This document shows, piece after piece, positions 32,190 to 41,355 of a stretch of DNA of 64,000 nucleotides (position 1 is the stretch's first letter; every line of letters starts with the position of its first letter). The notes beneath the pieces are model-generated. The model saw only the letters and a list, made by a program, of their open reading frames with translations. It was not told where the DNA came from and made no database searches. Location of the stretch: positions 32,862-96,861 of the forward strand of contig JAQGOF010000039.1 of NCBI GenBank assembly GCA_028293745.1, read 5' to 3'. The translations under genes were made by a program, and so were the position numbers. This DNA comes from Gammaproteobacteria bacterium (lineage in GTDB: Bacteria; Pseudomonadota; Gammaproteobacteria; Steroidobacterales; Steroidobacteraceae).

Positions 32190-34841
32190 TTGAAAGCGAA
32201 CCGTAGAGTGTATTGCGCCGTCGCCGCCATTCTGGGGGCGCACGCCGCCGCAGCGAATGCAGCCGCGCCCGCCGAGGCAACGCCGGCAGAACCAGAGTCC
32301 GGGCTCGCGCTGACCGAGGTAGTCGTTACCGCTCAACGCCGCGAGCAGAGCGCCCAGGACGTTCCGATCCAGATGCAGGCGCTGACGGCAGAGACCATCA
32401 AGAACCTCGCCGTCACGACGTTTGATGACTACGTCAAGTTCCTGCCGAACGTATCGGTGAGCAGCCAGGGCCCCGGCCTCGGTCAGATCTACATGCGGGG
32501 ACTTGCAACCACGCAGGACGGTGAGCAGTCATCGGGCGCCACCGGAAGCTTTCCAAACGTGGCCGTCTATCTGGACGAGCAGTCCGCACAGCTGCCAGGC
32601 CGCAATCTGGACATCTACGCTGCGGACATCGAGCGCATCGAGGTGCTCGAAGGTCCGCAGGGCACGCTGTTTGGAGCGGGCGCCCAGGCTGGTGTGATCC
32701 GTTACATCACCAACAAGCCCAAGCTGAACACGACTGAAGCCATCTTCAACGCGGGTTACGGAACGACCGCCCACGGCGCGCACAGCAGCAACCTCGACGC
32801 CACACTCAACATTCCGCTCATCCCGGACAGGCTGTCGGCCCGCGCGGTGATCTATAACGAGACGCGTGGTGGCTACATCGATAACGTGCCGGCGACCTTC
32901 AAACGCGCCAACACCGACGTCGGCATCGTGGACTATTTCAACACTGTAAAGTACGGCCATGCAGGCACCGGGCAGGTGCCGGCCCTGGATCAGTCGGCGA
33001 ATAACTTCGCAATTGCCGGCAAAGACATCAACCCTGTCACTTACAAGGGTATCCGCGCCTCGGTGCTCTTCCAGATCACCGATGACTGGAGTGCACTCTT
33101 TACGCAGTCGTATCAGAACATGGAAGCGGACGGCGTCTTTTCGCAGATGCCTGTCAGCAACGACGGCGTGACGAAGCTGCCTGACCTCTCAGCAGAGTTC
33201 TTCAGCCCGACAGTCGACAAGGACAAGTTCACAAACACGGCGTGGACGTTCACCGGCCGCATCGCAATGCTGAAAGCCGTCTACACCGGTGGATATCTCG
33301 TTCGTAACGTCGACCAGGTAGCCGACTACACCAACTACACGCGTGGCGTGTATGCCGATTATTACGCCTGCATACTTCCGGGAACTGCCCAGGCGACCAA
33401 GCTCGGGATCCCGGGCGGTCAGTGTTTCTCGCCGGTCTCCAGCTTCCACGTGATCCAGAAGAATCTCCACCACAATCACGAGTTCCGCCTGAGCACGCCG
33501 GATGACTGGCGTGTGCGGGCCATCGGCGGATTGTTCTGGGAAAATTTCGTGGTGAACGATCGATCCGAATGGCACTACAAGGCGCCGGAAGCCGGATTTA
33601 CTCCACTGATTGCGCCGGCCGGATCGGGTGTCAACGACCCGAACGTACGCGATTCCACCCAGGCCTTCTATGACGACGTGCGGCGCGGCTACAAACAGAA
33701 GGCCGTTTTCGCCTCGGTGGACTTCGACATCATCCCGAAGCGCCTGACCATCACGGGCGGCACGCGCTGGTACCAGATGGATACGTACGAAACGGGCGCC
33801 AAGCAGGGCAGCTTCGATTGCCGGCCCGGCGGGCTGTACGCCTACACGCCCGGCAACATCCCGGGCGCCTGCGACACCGGCCTGAATCTGGCCACCTACA
33901 AGGTGCCCGCGGGCAATGCTGCCTACTCCGATTCCGCGATAGGATTGAAGAAGCGCTACGACGGCTTCAAGAGCCGCGGCAACCTGAGTTGGAAGGTCAC
34001 AGACGACGCGCTCGTCTACTACACCTGGTCACAGGGGTTCCGGCCGGGTGGATTCAACCGCTCGTCCGGTTTCGTCAGCAACTCAAAATCGCCGCTGAAC
34101 GGCATTTTCCTCACGCCCATCGGTTTCAAGCCGGATACGCTCACCAACAACGAGATCGGTTGGAAAACCGAGTGGCTGGACCATCGGGTCCAATTCAATG
34201 GCGCGGTTTATAAAGAGGATTGGAAGGACGTCCAGATCAGTCTCTTCGATCCTGGCGTGCTCGGAAATCTGACCTTTACCACCAATGGTCCGAATTACCG
34301 CGTGAAGGGCATCGAGACCGAGCTCAACGTACGCGTGACTCACGAGTTCACGGTGTCCGCGTCCGCCGCGTGGAACCACTCAGAGCTGATCAATACCCCG
34401 ACCCTCTTTGGGCAGGACGGGAAACCCATCAACTTCGCGGCGCTCGGACTCGCGAATCCATATGGGCAGACGGGTAGCCCGCTCGCGCAGTCCCCGCCAT
34501 TCCAGGGCAGCATCCGTGGCCGTTACGAGTTCGTCGTCGGTGACTACGATGCGTTCGTACAGGTCATCGGCACACACCGGGCGCATTCGCTTTCAACGAC
34601 CGACAAGCTGCGCCAGGATTTCAACGGCAACACGGTCGCCTATGACATGCCGGGCTATTCGACGATGGATGCGTCGATCGGCGTCGCAAAAGATGCCTGG
34701 AATGTGCAGCTGTACGGCACGAACCTGACTGACACGCGCGGCATCGTCTACTCGACTTTCACGCAATGGATCAAGCAGGACACGGTGATCCGGCCTCGCA
34801 CCCTCAGCCTGCGATTCGGATACAAGTTCTCGAGCAAGTAA
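32190..34841 (+). CDS. TonB-dependent outer-membrane receptor
   Basis: An 883-aa energised uptake barrel. The TTG at 32190 is chosen because GGGGAGAG precedes it and it yields a signal peptide (VYCAVAAILGAHAAAANA) directly followed by mature sequence. The TonB box/plug start LTEVVVTAQRREQSAQDVP is followed by the plug domain (IYMRGLATTQ, IERIEVLEGPQGTLFGAGA, GVIRYITNKP) and beta-strands ending in a typical aromatic tail (LSLRFGYKF). The type is the large VVVTAQRR receptor class of Steroidobacter- or sphingomonad-like bacteria. Substrate unknown; the next six genes suggest an organic compound. Confidence 0.95.
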   Translation: MKANRRVYCAVAAILGAHAAAANAAAPAEATPAEPESGLALTEVVVTAQRREQSAQDVPIQMQALTAETIKNLAVTTFDDYVKFLPNVSVSSQGPGLGQIYMRGLATTQDGEQSSGATGSFPNVAVYLDEQSAQLPGRNLDIYAADIERIEVLEGPQGTLFGAGAQAGVIRYITNKPKLNTTEAIFNAGYGTTAHGAHSSNLDATLNIPLIPDRLSARAVIYNETRGGYIDNVPATFKRANTDVGIVDYFNTVKYGHAGTGQVPALDQSANNFAIAGKDINPVTYKGIRASVLFQITDDWSALFTQSYQNMEADGVFSQMPVSNDGVTKLPDLSAEFFSPTVDKDKFTNTAWTFTGRIAMLKAVYTGGYLVRNVDQVADYTNYTRGVYADYYACILPGTAQATKLGIPGGQCFSPVSSFHVIQKNLHHNHEFRLSTPDDWRVRAIGGLFWENFVVNDRSEWHYKAPEAGFTPLIAPAGSGVNDPNVRDSTQAFYDDVRRGYKQKAVFASVDFDIIPKRLTITGGTRWYQMDTYETGAKQGSFDCRPGGLYAYTPGNIPGACDTGLNLATYKVPAGNAAYSDSAIGLKKRYDGFKSRGNLSWKVTDDALVYYTWSQGFRPGGFNRSSGFVSNSKSPLNGIFLTPIGFKPDTLTNNEIGWKTEWLDHRVQFNGAVYKEDWKDVQISLFDPGVLGNLTFTTNGPNYRVKGIETELNVRVTHEFTVSASAAWNHSELINTPTLFGQDGKPINFAALGLANPYGQTGSPLAQSPPFQGSIRGRYEFVVGDYDAFVQVIGTHRAHSLSTTDKLRQDFNGNTVAYDMPGYSTMDASIGVAKDAWNVQLYGTNLTDTRGIVYSTFTQWIKQDTVIRPRTLSLRFGYKFSSK

Positions 34842-34858
34842 GTCGCCGGTGTATGCTC

Positions 34859-34884
34859 GCGCCACCGGGATATCCCGGTGGCGC
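34859..34884. promoter_or_regulatory. 26-bp perfect palindrome between receptor and next gene
   Basis: Two 12-nt arms (left arm GCGCCACCGGGA, right arm its exact complement) surround TA, giving an uninterrupted 26-bp dyad 17 nt after the receptor stop. It can form a very stable hairpin but has no T-tract. It may act as a partial terminator or mRNA stabiliser that sets receptor output above the downstream genes, or as a regulator site. Confidence 0.6.
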
Positions 34885-34900
34885 AGCAGGATAGATCCCC

Positions 34901-36889
34901 GTGGCCCAAGCGGAACCGAATCCGCCCCCATCCCGCATCGAGGCAGAGGTCCTGCGTGCCCGGGCATTGCTGGACAAGCGGCAGTTCGCCGCGTCCCTTG
35001 CGGCAGTCGAAGCGCTGTTACCGCAGGTACCGGAGAACCGCGATGTCCTGTACCTGATTGCGGTCAATCAGCGCTATCTCGGCCGCATTGCTGATGCCTT
35101 GAGGACACTTGAACGGTTGCAGCAGGTACACCCGGACTATGGCCGGTTGTTCCAGGAGCGCGGTCATTGTCTGAAAGCCGTCGGACAGACGGCCGCTGCC
35201 ATCGAGGCTTACCAGCGGGCTGTTACATTGAACTCAGGTCTGCCCGCCAGCTGGCGGGCATTGGCGGACCTGTGCCGTTCTGCGGGTCGTACTGAGGAAG
35301 CGGCGGCGGCCGACCGCCTCGCGAGGCAGATTGCCAGCCTGCCTGTTGCGATCGTTACGGCCACCAGTATGTTCGCGGAAGGCGAGATTTACGCAGCGGA
35401 GAACCTCGTACGCAGCTACCTGCAGCAACATGGCGATCATGTGGAGGGCATGCGCCTGCTTGCGCAGATCGGCATGAAACTCGACGTCCTCGACGATGCT
35501 GAATTTCTGCTCGAATCCGTCCTCGTGTTCGCTCCGGACTATCACGCCGCCCGCTATGACTATGCGAGCGTGCTTGCAAGGCGGCATAAGCATCAGAAGG
35601 CCATCGAGGAAGTCCGCAAGCTGCGGCAGGTCGAGCCGCGCAACCGCTCGTTCCGCGTGCTGGAAGCCAACTCTCATGTCGGGCTGGGAGATCACACGGG
35701 CGCGATTCGAATCTACAGGGAGCTTCTGACCGAGACGCCGCAGAATCCCGACTTGCATCTGTCGATTGCCCATGCGCTGAAGACAATGGGCCAGCAACCG
35801 CAAGCTATCGAATCCTACCGGGCCGCCGCGGTCGTGCGGCCGGACTTTGGCGACGCCTATTGGAGTCTGGCTAACCTCAAGACCTATCGGTTCAGCGACG
35901 AGGAGCTCGAGCAGATGAGGGCGCACGAAAGTGCCGCGTCGACGCAGCTCGTCGATCGTTACCATCTGTGTTTCGCTCTTGGCAAGGCATTCGAGGACAA
36001 GGGTGACTTCGCACAGTCGTTCACTTACTACGAGCGCGGCAACCGGCTGAAGAAGACAGAAGTCCGCTATCAGCCGCAGCTCATGGAGCGCAATACGCAG
36101 TTGCAGAAAGCCGTCTGCAACCGCGAGCTCTTCGCGAGCCACTCCGGGTGGGGTCATCCCAGCCCGGACCCGATCTTCATCGTCGGACTGCCTCGCGCGG
36201 GCTCCACGCTACTCGAGCAGATCCTGGCATCGCACTCCCAGGTCGAGGGCACCATGGAGCTGGCGGACATCCCCAGATTGGTTCAACTGCTGCAGGGGCG
36301 CCAGCCGAACGATGCGCAGCCACTTTACCCGTCCGTGCTCGGGGAGCTGAGCGCGGAGCAGGTGCGCAAATTTGGGGAGAAGTACCTGGCTGATACCCAG
36401 GTGTACCGCACCGGCAAACCCTTCTTCATCGACAAGATGCCGAACAACTTCCGCCACCTCGGGCTCATCCACCTGATTCTGCCCAACGCGAAGATTGTCG
36501 ACGCCCGGCGCGAGCCCATGGCCTGCTGCTTCAGCAACTTCAAGCAGCTGTTTGCCCATGGCCAGGAATTCACCTACAGCCTGGAAGACATCGGCCGGTA
36601 TTACCGCACCTATATCGAGTTGATGCAGCACTGGGACGAAGTGTTGCCGGGCAAAGTGTTGCGCATGCAGCACGAGGAGGTGGTCGAGGACCTGGAGGGC
36701 AGTGTGCGCCGCGTGTTGCAGTTCTGTGGATTGGAATTCGAGCCGGCGTGCCTGGAGTTCTGGAAGACCGAGCGCAACGTGCGTACCGCGAGCTCCGAGC
36801 AGGTCCGCCAGCCCCTCTTCAAGGAGGGCCTGAATCAGTGGCGAAACTTCGAACTGTGGCTAGAACCGCTGAAGGAGGCCCTATCTTGA
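34901..36889 (+). CDS. TPR-repeat sulfotransferase
   Basis: A 662-aa two-part protein. The N-terminal two-thirds is a series of tetratricopeptide repeats (for example AIEAYQRAVTLNSGLPASW), a protein-binding scaffold. The C-terminal third is a PAPS-dependent sulfotransferase: IFIVGLPRAGSTLLEQILAS near residue 425 is the 5'-phosphosulfate loop, and IVDARREPMACCFSNF the 3'-phosphate region. Known relatives include protein-tyrosine and Nod-factor sulfotransferases; many are simply annotated TPR-sulfotransferase and sit next to TonB receptors. GTG start, weak ribosome site. First of six coupled genes. Confidence 0.88.
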   Translation: MAQAEPNPPPSRIEAEVLRARALLDKRQFAASLAAVEALLPQVPENRDVLYLIAVNQRYLGRIADALRTLERLQQVHPDYGRLFQERGHCLKAVGQTAAAIEAYQRAVTLNSGLPASWRALADLCRSAGRTEEAAAADRLARQIASLPVAIVTATSMFAEGEIYAAENLVRSYLQQHGDHVEGMRLLAQIGMKLDVLDDAEFLLESVLVFAPDYHAARYDYASVLARRHKHQKAIEEVRKLRQVEPRNRSFRVLEANSHVGLGDHTGAIRIYRELLTETPQNPDLHLSIAHALKTMGQQPQAIESYRAAAVVRPDFGDAYWSLANLKTYRFSDEELEQMRAHESAASTQLVDRYHLCFALGKAFEDKGDFAQSFTYYERGNRLKKTEVRYQPQLMERNTQLQKAVCNRELFASHSGWGHPSPDPIFIVGLPRAGSTLLEQILASHSQVEGTMELADIPRLVQLLQGRQPNDAQPLYPSVLGELSAEQVRKFGEKYLADTQVYRTGKPFFIDKMPNNFRHLGLIHLILPNAKIVDARREPMACCFSNFKQLFAHGQEFTYSLEDIGRYYRTYIELMQHWDEVLPGKVLRMQHEEVVEDLEGSVRRVLQFCGLEFEPACLEFWKTERNVRTASSEQVRQPLFKEGLNQWRNFELWLEPLKEALS

Positions 36890-37809
36890 CACCTGGCTTT
36901 GTTGCCCGCTGCTTGCAGGCATTTCTAACCCTGCTGCTATGCGCCGAAGCCTTCGGCGCCGGACCCCCGCCCCTCAGGATCAACCTCGACGACTTCGACG
37001 CAATGAAGAAGGTGGTGCTGTTGCCAAACAACCAGCACCTCGCCTACATCGACATGGGCAATCCACAAGGCCCACCCGTCGTTCTGATCCACGGCTACAC
37101 GGACAACTCACGCGACTGGGTGCCGTTGATTCCGTATCTTTCCAGGAAGTTCCGGCTCATCGTGGTCGATATTCGCGGACACGGGCGGTCTGACAAGCCG
37201 GAGTGCTGCTACACTCGAATCGACTTTGCGTACGATATCAAGTTGTTGTTGGATGCCCTGCACATTGCCAGGGCGGATGTGGTGGGGCATTCCCTTGGGA
37301 GCATGATCACGCAGGTGTTGGCTGAAGAATGGCCGGAACGGGTGCGCAAGGTGGTGCTCGTGTCTTCCACCGCAGGTCCCCGGGCGGGTTCGCCGCCGCG
37401 GAAGCCCGCGTTCGACTATGCTGCTGAGATCCGCAAGCTGAAGGAGCCGATCGATCCGGACTCGCCGTTCATGATTGCCTGGTGGGACTCGCCCAGGCCG
37501 GTGAACCCGGACTTCATCCGCCGGCAGCGCCGCGACGCGGCCAACATTCCGCTGGGTGTGTGGCTGGCGGTTCTGGACCAAGGCGCAAATTCCGCGGATC
37601 TGCAGCGCGGGCTGCCGAAATTGAAGGCACCGGCGCTGCTCATCTGGGGGAGCGACGATCCCATCATGGAGGAGGAGGTCCGGCAGACGCTGCGTGAGGC
37701 GCTGCCGGCTGCGACCGTCAAGGTGTTCGACGGGCTGGGTCACAATCCGTTCTGGGAGGATCCGCAGGCCGTTGCGGATGTCATCAACAAGTTTGTGGAT
37801 GGTCCATGA
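36886..37809 (+). CDS. Exported alpha/beta-hydrolase
   Basis: A 307-aa hydrolase with an N-terminal signal peptide (LQAFLTLLLCAEAFGAG). Fold motifs: VVLIHGYTDNSRDW (oxyanion side), GHSLGSM with nucleophile Ser137, the acid in WGSDDP and the catalytic His in DGLGHNPFWED. The TTG start overlaps the previous stop (TTGA) and is preceded by GAAGGAGG, an excellent ribosome site. Probably an ester or lactone hydrolase in the periplasm; substrate unknown. Confidence 0.88.
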   Translation: MTPGFVARCLQAFLTLLLCAEAFGAGPPPLRINLDDFDAMKKVVLLPNNQHLAYIDMGNPQGPPVVLIHGYTDNSRDWVPLIPYLSRKFRLIVVDIRGHGRSDKPECCYTRIDFAYDIKLLLDALHIARADVVGHSLGSMITQVLAEEWPERVRKVVLVSSTAGPRAGSPPRKPAFDYAAEIRKLKEPIDPDSPFMIAWWDSPRPVNPDFIRRQRRDAANIPLGVWLAVLDQGANSADLQRGLPKLKAPALLIWGSDDPIMEEEVRQTLREALPAATVKVFDGLGHNPFWEDPQAVADVINKFVDGP

Positions 37810-39602
37810 TCAGACTGTTTGGGCGGCCTTTGCTGGGGATGGTTGCGCTTTCCGTTGCCCAATTGGGGGCCCAAGCAGCGGCCCGCGCGGCGGCGCCGGC
37901 CCAGGCGGCCGGTCCGGCCTACCACTTCATCACTCCCAGTCAGGCTGCCCAGACCGTCGTATTGACCGGGCATGACCTGACTGTCGAGCAGGTCGTTGCG
38001 GTCGCCCGGTTTGGAGCGAAGGTTGCGCTCAGTCCCGAGGCTCGCCAGCGCTCGGCCGATGCCTACGGGTTGCTCCTCGAGGCGGCCGCAGAGGGCGTGC
38101 CCGTGTACTGGTTCAATCGTGGCTCGGGAGCAGGGCGTCAGACCGTGATTTTCGCAGGGGATGCCCTCGCGCCGGAAAACAAGAGCATGCTCGAGAAGCG
38201 GCAGTTGGGGATATTCCGTCGCGGAGCTCGTGCCGGCATGGGCCCTGAAATCAGCGACGAGGAAATCGTGCGTGCCATGCTTGTCGTCCGTGCCAACACA
38301 ATGACATTCGAGGCTGCCAGTCCGCCCCTGACCCAACGCCTGCTGGACCTGCTCAACGAACGCATCACCCCGGTAGTGCAATCACGAGGCACGATAGGCG
38401 AAGGCGACCTCGGGCCCCTGACCAATGTCGCAGGTGTGATGGTAGGCGCCGGAGAAGCCTACTACAAAGGCGAGCGCCTGCCGGCTGCCGAAGCGCTGAA
38501 GCGCGCTGATCTCAAACCTCTGCAGCCGTTTGCGGCTGATGACAGCGCCTTGGAAAGCTCCAACTCCTACGCAACCGGGCAAGCCGCGCTCCTGGTCTAT
38601 GATGCCCAACACGTGTTGTCCTGGGCCGATCTGATCTATGCAATCGACCTGAATGGCATGAACAGCAGCATCACGCCGTTGTCCGCGCCGGTGCAGGCCA
38701 ACAGGCCGTTCAAGTGGCTCAACTGGCACGCTGCGCGGATGCTCGACATGCTGAAGGGCAGCTATCTGTTCGAAGACGATCCCAACAGGATCATCCAGGA
38801 CCCGGAGAGCCTGCGCGCCTCGTCCATTCGGCAGGGCTCCGCCTGGCAGGCGTGGGCGCAGTTGCGCAGTGACCTGCTGATCCAGATCAACTCGTCGGAC
38901 CATAACCCTGCGGTGCGTGTGGGTGCGGCTCCGTCGGATTCCTGGGAATTGGATACGCCGCAGATGCGGCAGTTCTATGTAAAGGGAGGGCCGCTGAGTC
39001 ACGGTCAGCACGGTTTCATCCTGTCGGACGCAAACTGGGACCCGTACCCGCTGGCCAACGAGATCGAAGCCTTTACCATCGCGCTTGCCAACATGGATGC
39101 CGCCGTCGCTCAGCGGCTCAACCGCTTTACGAGCACGTTCTTCACCGGAATGCCTCAGAAGGAATACGATCCGGGCGAGCCGGGACGTTTTGGTACGTCC
39201 CAGGGCAGCGGACTGGACGCTTCGTCCATGATGCAGGAAATCCAGGGGCTGGCGGTGCCTGTTCCGCCCGAGGGGAATGCGTTGATCCAGACGGTTGAGG
39301 ATCTGCAATCACAGACACGTTTGAAGGTTGGCCGCGCACGCTTGGCCGTGGACGACACGCTGGAGCTGTTGGCCGAAGACCTGTTGAGCGGGTGTTATTG
39401 GCTCGACATGCGAAAGGAGCAGAGCGGCGGACGGAGCTTCGGTCCGGTTACGACAGCGGTGTGGCAGGCGTTCAGAGGTAAACTTCGATTTGCGGAGGGG
39501 CCGGAGGATGACTCGCGTCCCATCCATGAGCTGGCCGCAACGTTCATCCGTTCCAACCCGGTCGCGAATTTCTATGCTGGCGGAGCTCCCACCCCGCCGT
39601 GA
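37806..39602 (+). CDS. Exported aromatic amino acid lyase homologue lacking the MIO triad
   Basis: A 598-aa member of the histidine/phenylalanine ammonia-lyase fold. The active-site Tyr loop is kept (VYWFNRGSGAG, Tyr101), as are QINSSDHNPAV and LSHGQHGFILSDANWDP. The helix that normally carries Ala-Ser-Gly, which cyclises to the electrophile MIO in GSVGASGDLAPL, reads RGTIGEGDLGPL here: one residue shorter, with Gly198-Glu199-Gly200 and no Ser. MIO cannot form by the known route. The N-terminus (LLGMVALSVAQLGAQAAARA) looks like a signal peptide, unusual for this cytosolic family. ATGA overlap with the hydrolase gene. Alternatives: an elimination not needing MIO, a mutase-like or binding role, or a dead enzyme. 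Confidence 0.87.
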   Translation: MIRLFGRPLLGMVALSVAQLGAQAAARAAAPAQAAGPAYHFITPSQAAQTVVLTGHDLTVEQVVAVARFGAKVALSPEARQRSADAYGLLLEAAAEGVPVYWFNRGSGAGRQTVIFAGDALAPENKSMLEKRQLGIFRRGARAGMGPEISDEEIVRAMLVVRANTMTFEAASPPLTQRLLDLLNERITPVVQSRGTIGEGDLGPLTNVAGVMVGAGEAYYKGERLPAAEALKRADLKPLQPFAADDSALESSNSYATGQAALLVYDAQHVLSWADLIYAIDLNGMNSSITPLSAPVQANRPFKWLNWHAARMLDMLKGSYLFEDDPNRIIQDPESLRASSIRQGSAWQAWAQLRSDLLIQINSSDHNPAVRVGAAPSDSWELDTPQMRQFYVKGGPLSHGQHGFILSDANWDPYPLANEIEAFTIALANMDAAVAQRLNRFTSTFFTGMPQKEYDPGEPGRFGTSQGSGLDASSMMQEIQGLAVPVPPEGNALIQTVEDLQSQTRLKVGRARLAVDDTLELLAEDLLSGCYWLDMRKEQSGGRSFGPVTTAVWQAFRGKLRFAEGPEDDSRPIHELAATFIRSNPVANFYAGGAPTPP

Positions 39603-40453
39603 TCGCAAACGCTCGCATGTATTCGCTCGCACCGGCCGCCGGTCAGGCCTGGGAGCGACTGCTCGATGCCATCTCGGAGGCTGCGGGTGCTTCGCTCACC
39701 TACCTGCAACACCCGCCGCCGGCGCCGATCAGTGAGTTGTGGGGTCGGCAGGATCTGGGCGCAGTCTTCATGTGCGGGTTGCCTTACTCACGGTCGGTGC
39801 CGCGTCCGGCAATTGTCGCGGCTCCGGTCCCGTCACCGCCTGATTTTCAGGGTCAACCGCAGTACTGGAGCGAGCTGGTCGTACGCGCGGACAGCCGCTT
39901 CGGGGTGATTGAGGATACTTTCGGCCATCGCATCGCCCTGACAGCAATGGATTCGCAGTCGGGGTGCCTCGCCGCCCTGTATTACCTGATGGCCTTGGCC
40001 TCAGGAGGGAGTAGCGCTCTATACCGAGAGGTCATCGAGCCGCGAGTGACGCCTCTGGGCGCAATGACCGCGGTCATCGAAGGTCTCGCAGACGTCGCGC
40101 CCATAGATTCCTACGCGTTTTCACTCGCCCGGCAGTACATGCCCGAGCTGACGTCTCAGCTTAGAGCGGTGGCGCGGACGCCCTCCACGGCAATCCCGCC
40201 GATCGTCTCCTCCCGCCCGGTGCAGCCGTCACTTGAATCTGCGTTCCTGGAAGCGCATAAAAATGCTTCTATGGCACCCCTGATGGCCGACCTGCAGCTC
40301 GAACGGTTCGTACGCCCGGACCTGCAAGCTTATGACGTGTTGAAGCGCCGCTTCGACGCGGCTATTACCTTCTGGCGACAGCATCCGTTTGCATGCTCGG
40401 TCCACCCGGCATTTGCCGAGTTGGCGACAGGGCCGTTGCCAGGTACGAAGTGA
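39599..40453 (+). CDS. PhnD-like periplasmic-binding-fold protein without signal peptide
   Basis: A 284-aa protein of the phosphonate-ABC substrate-binding (PhnD/SsuA) fold: ELWGRQDLGAVFMCGLPYSR, FGHRIALTAMDSQSG and DVAPIDSYAFSL correspond to the two-lobed ligand cleft region. The N-terminus (MIANARMYSLAPAAGQAWE) is not a signal peptide, and no ABC permease or ATPase is near, so a cytosolic sensor or ligand carrier is more likely than transport. GTG start overlaps the lyase-homologue stop (GTGA). Confidence 0.75.
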   Translation: MIANARMYSLAPAAGQAWERLLDAISEAAGASLTYLQHPPPAPISELWGRQDLGAVFMCGLPYSRSVPRPAIVAAPVPSPPDFQGQPQYWSELVVRADSRFGVIEDTFGHRIALTAMDSQSGCLAALYYLMALASGGSSALYREVIEPRVTPLGAMTAVIEGLADVAPIDSYAFSLARQYMPELTSQLRAVARTPSTAIPPIVSSRPVQPSLESAFLEAHKNASMAPLMADLQLERFVRPDLQAYDVLKRRFDAAITFWRQHPFACSVHPAFAELATGPLPGTK

Positions 40454-41355
40454 TGTACGCCCTGGCACTGAAATTCCGGCAGATCGATGGACCCACGTGG
40501 CTGGTGGCGGCTGTCTTGTACACCGCCTGGTTCCTGTTGGTCTGGTATCACGCGCTATTGCCGTGGTACGTCATCATGCCCGTGGGCGCCTACTTGACCG
40601 CCTGGCATTTCTCTTTGCAACACGAGGCCATTCACTCGTTTCGCGGCGTGCCGAAGTGGCTGCGGTTCGCAGTTGTCTTCCCACCGCTCGGGTTGTGGTT
40701 TCCCTTCCCGCTGTATCGAAAGAGCCATCGCACCCATCATCGCGACGAGGATCTTGCCGTGCCGGGTATCGATACCGAGTCGTACTACGTCCGGCGCGAG
40801 GATTGGGAACGGATGGGGCCGATTCAACGCGGGCTGCTGTTGTTCAACCAGACTTTGTTGGGGCGGTTGACCCTGGGTCCGCTGTTGCGGCTGCGCATAT
40901 TGGTGACTCGGGAGTTTCAGCGCGTGCGCCGCGGCGACCGGAGTCACTTGCCGCATTGGGGCATCCACGTGGTCGCAGTTGGCCTGTTGTTCTGGTTCAT
41001 TTCCGGCGTCTGTGGGTTCGTGTGGTGGCAATACGTCCTGCTCGTCGCCTATCCGGGCATGAGCCTTGGTCTCCTGCGGGCCTTCTACGAGCACCGGGCG
41101 GCGGTAGAGTCCGCTGAACGCACCGCTTCGTGCGAATCAAACTTCGTGTTTGGAATGTTGTTCCTCTATAACAATCTGCACGTCGTCCATCACCGAAACC
41201 CGGCGATGCCGTGGTACGACATCCCACGCCACTACCGCGAGAACAGAGATGAGCTGCTGCAGGGCAATGGCCAATTCGTGTTCAGCGGTTACTGGGTGCT
41301 GGCGCGCAAGTACCTGTTGTGGCCGGTGTTCAATCCAGTGCATCCGACGCTTTAG
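40453..41355 (+). CDS. Fatty-acid-desaturase-type membrane di-iron enzyme
   Basis: A 300-aa membrane protein with the three histidine clusters of di-iron desaturases/hydroxylases: HEAIH (57-61), HRTHH (92-96) and HVVHHRNP near the C-terminus, with hydrophobic helices between. Its ATG shares one base with the previous stop (TGATG), which fixes the start. The family hydroxylates or desaturates lipids and other hydrophobic molecules (carotenoid, alkane and aryl substrates are known relatives). Which applies here is not visible. Confidence 0.88.
   Translation: MYALALKFRQIDGPTWLVAAVLYTAWFLLVWYHALLPWYVIMPVGAYLTAWHFSLQHEAIHSFRGVPKWLRFAVVFPPLGLWFPFPLYRKSHRTHHRDEDLAVPGIDTESYYVRREDWERMGPIQRGLLLFNQTLLGRLTLGPLLRLRILVTREFQRVRRGDRSHLPHWGIHVVAVGLLFWFISGVCGFVWWQYVLLVAYPGMSLGLLRAFYEHRAAVESAERTASCESNFVFGMLFLYNNLHVVHHRNPAMPWYDIPRHYRENRDELLQGNGQFVFSGYWVLARKYLLWPVFNPVHPTL

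Noticed and set aside
40389..41117. 242-codon open frame in a second frame over the desaturase gene
   Set aside because: The other frame has all three histidine clusters and an operon-coupled start; this one has none.
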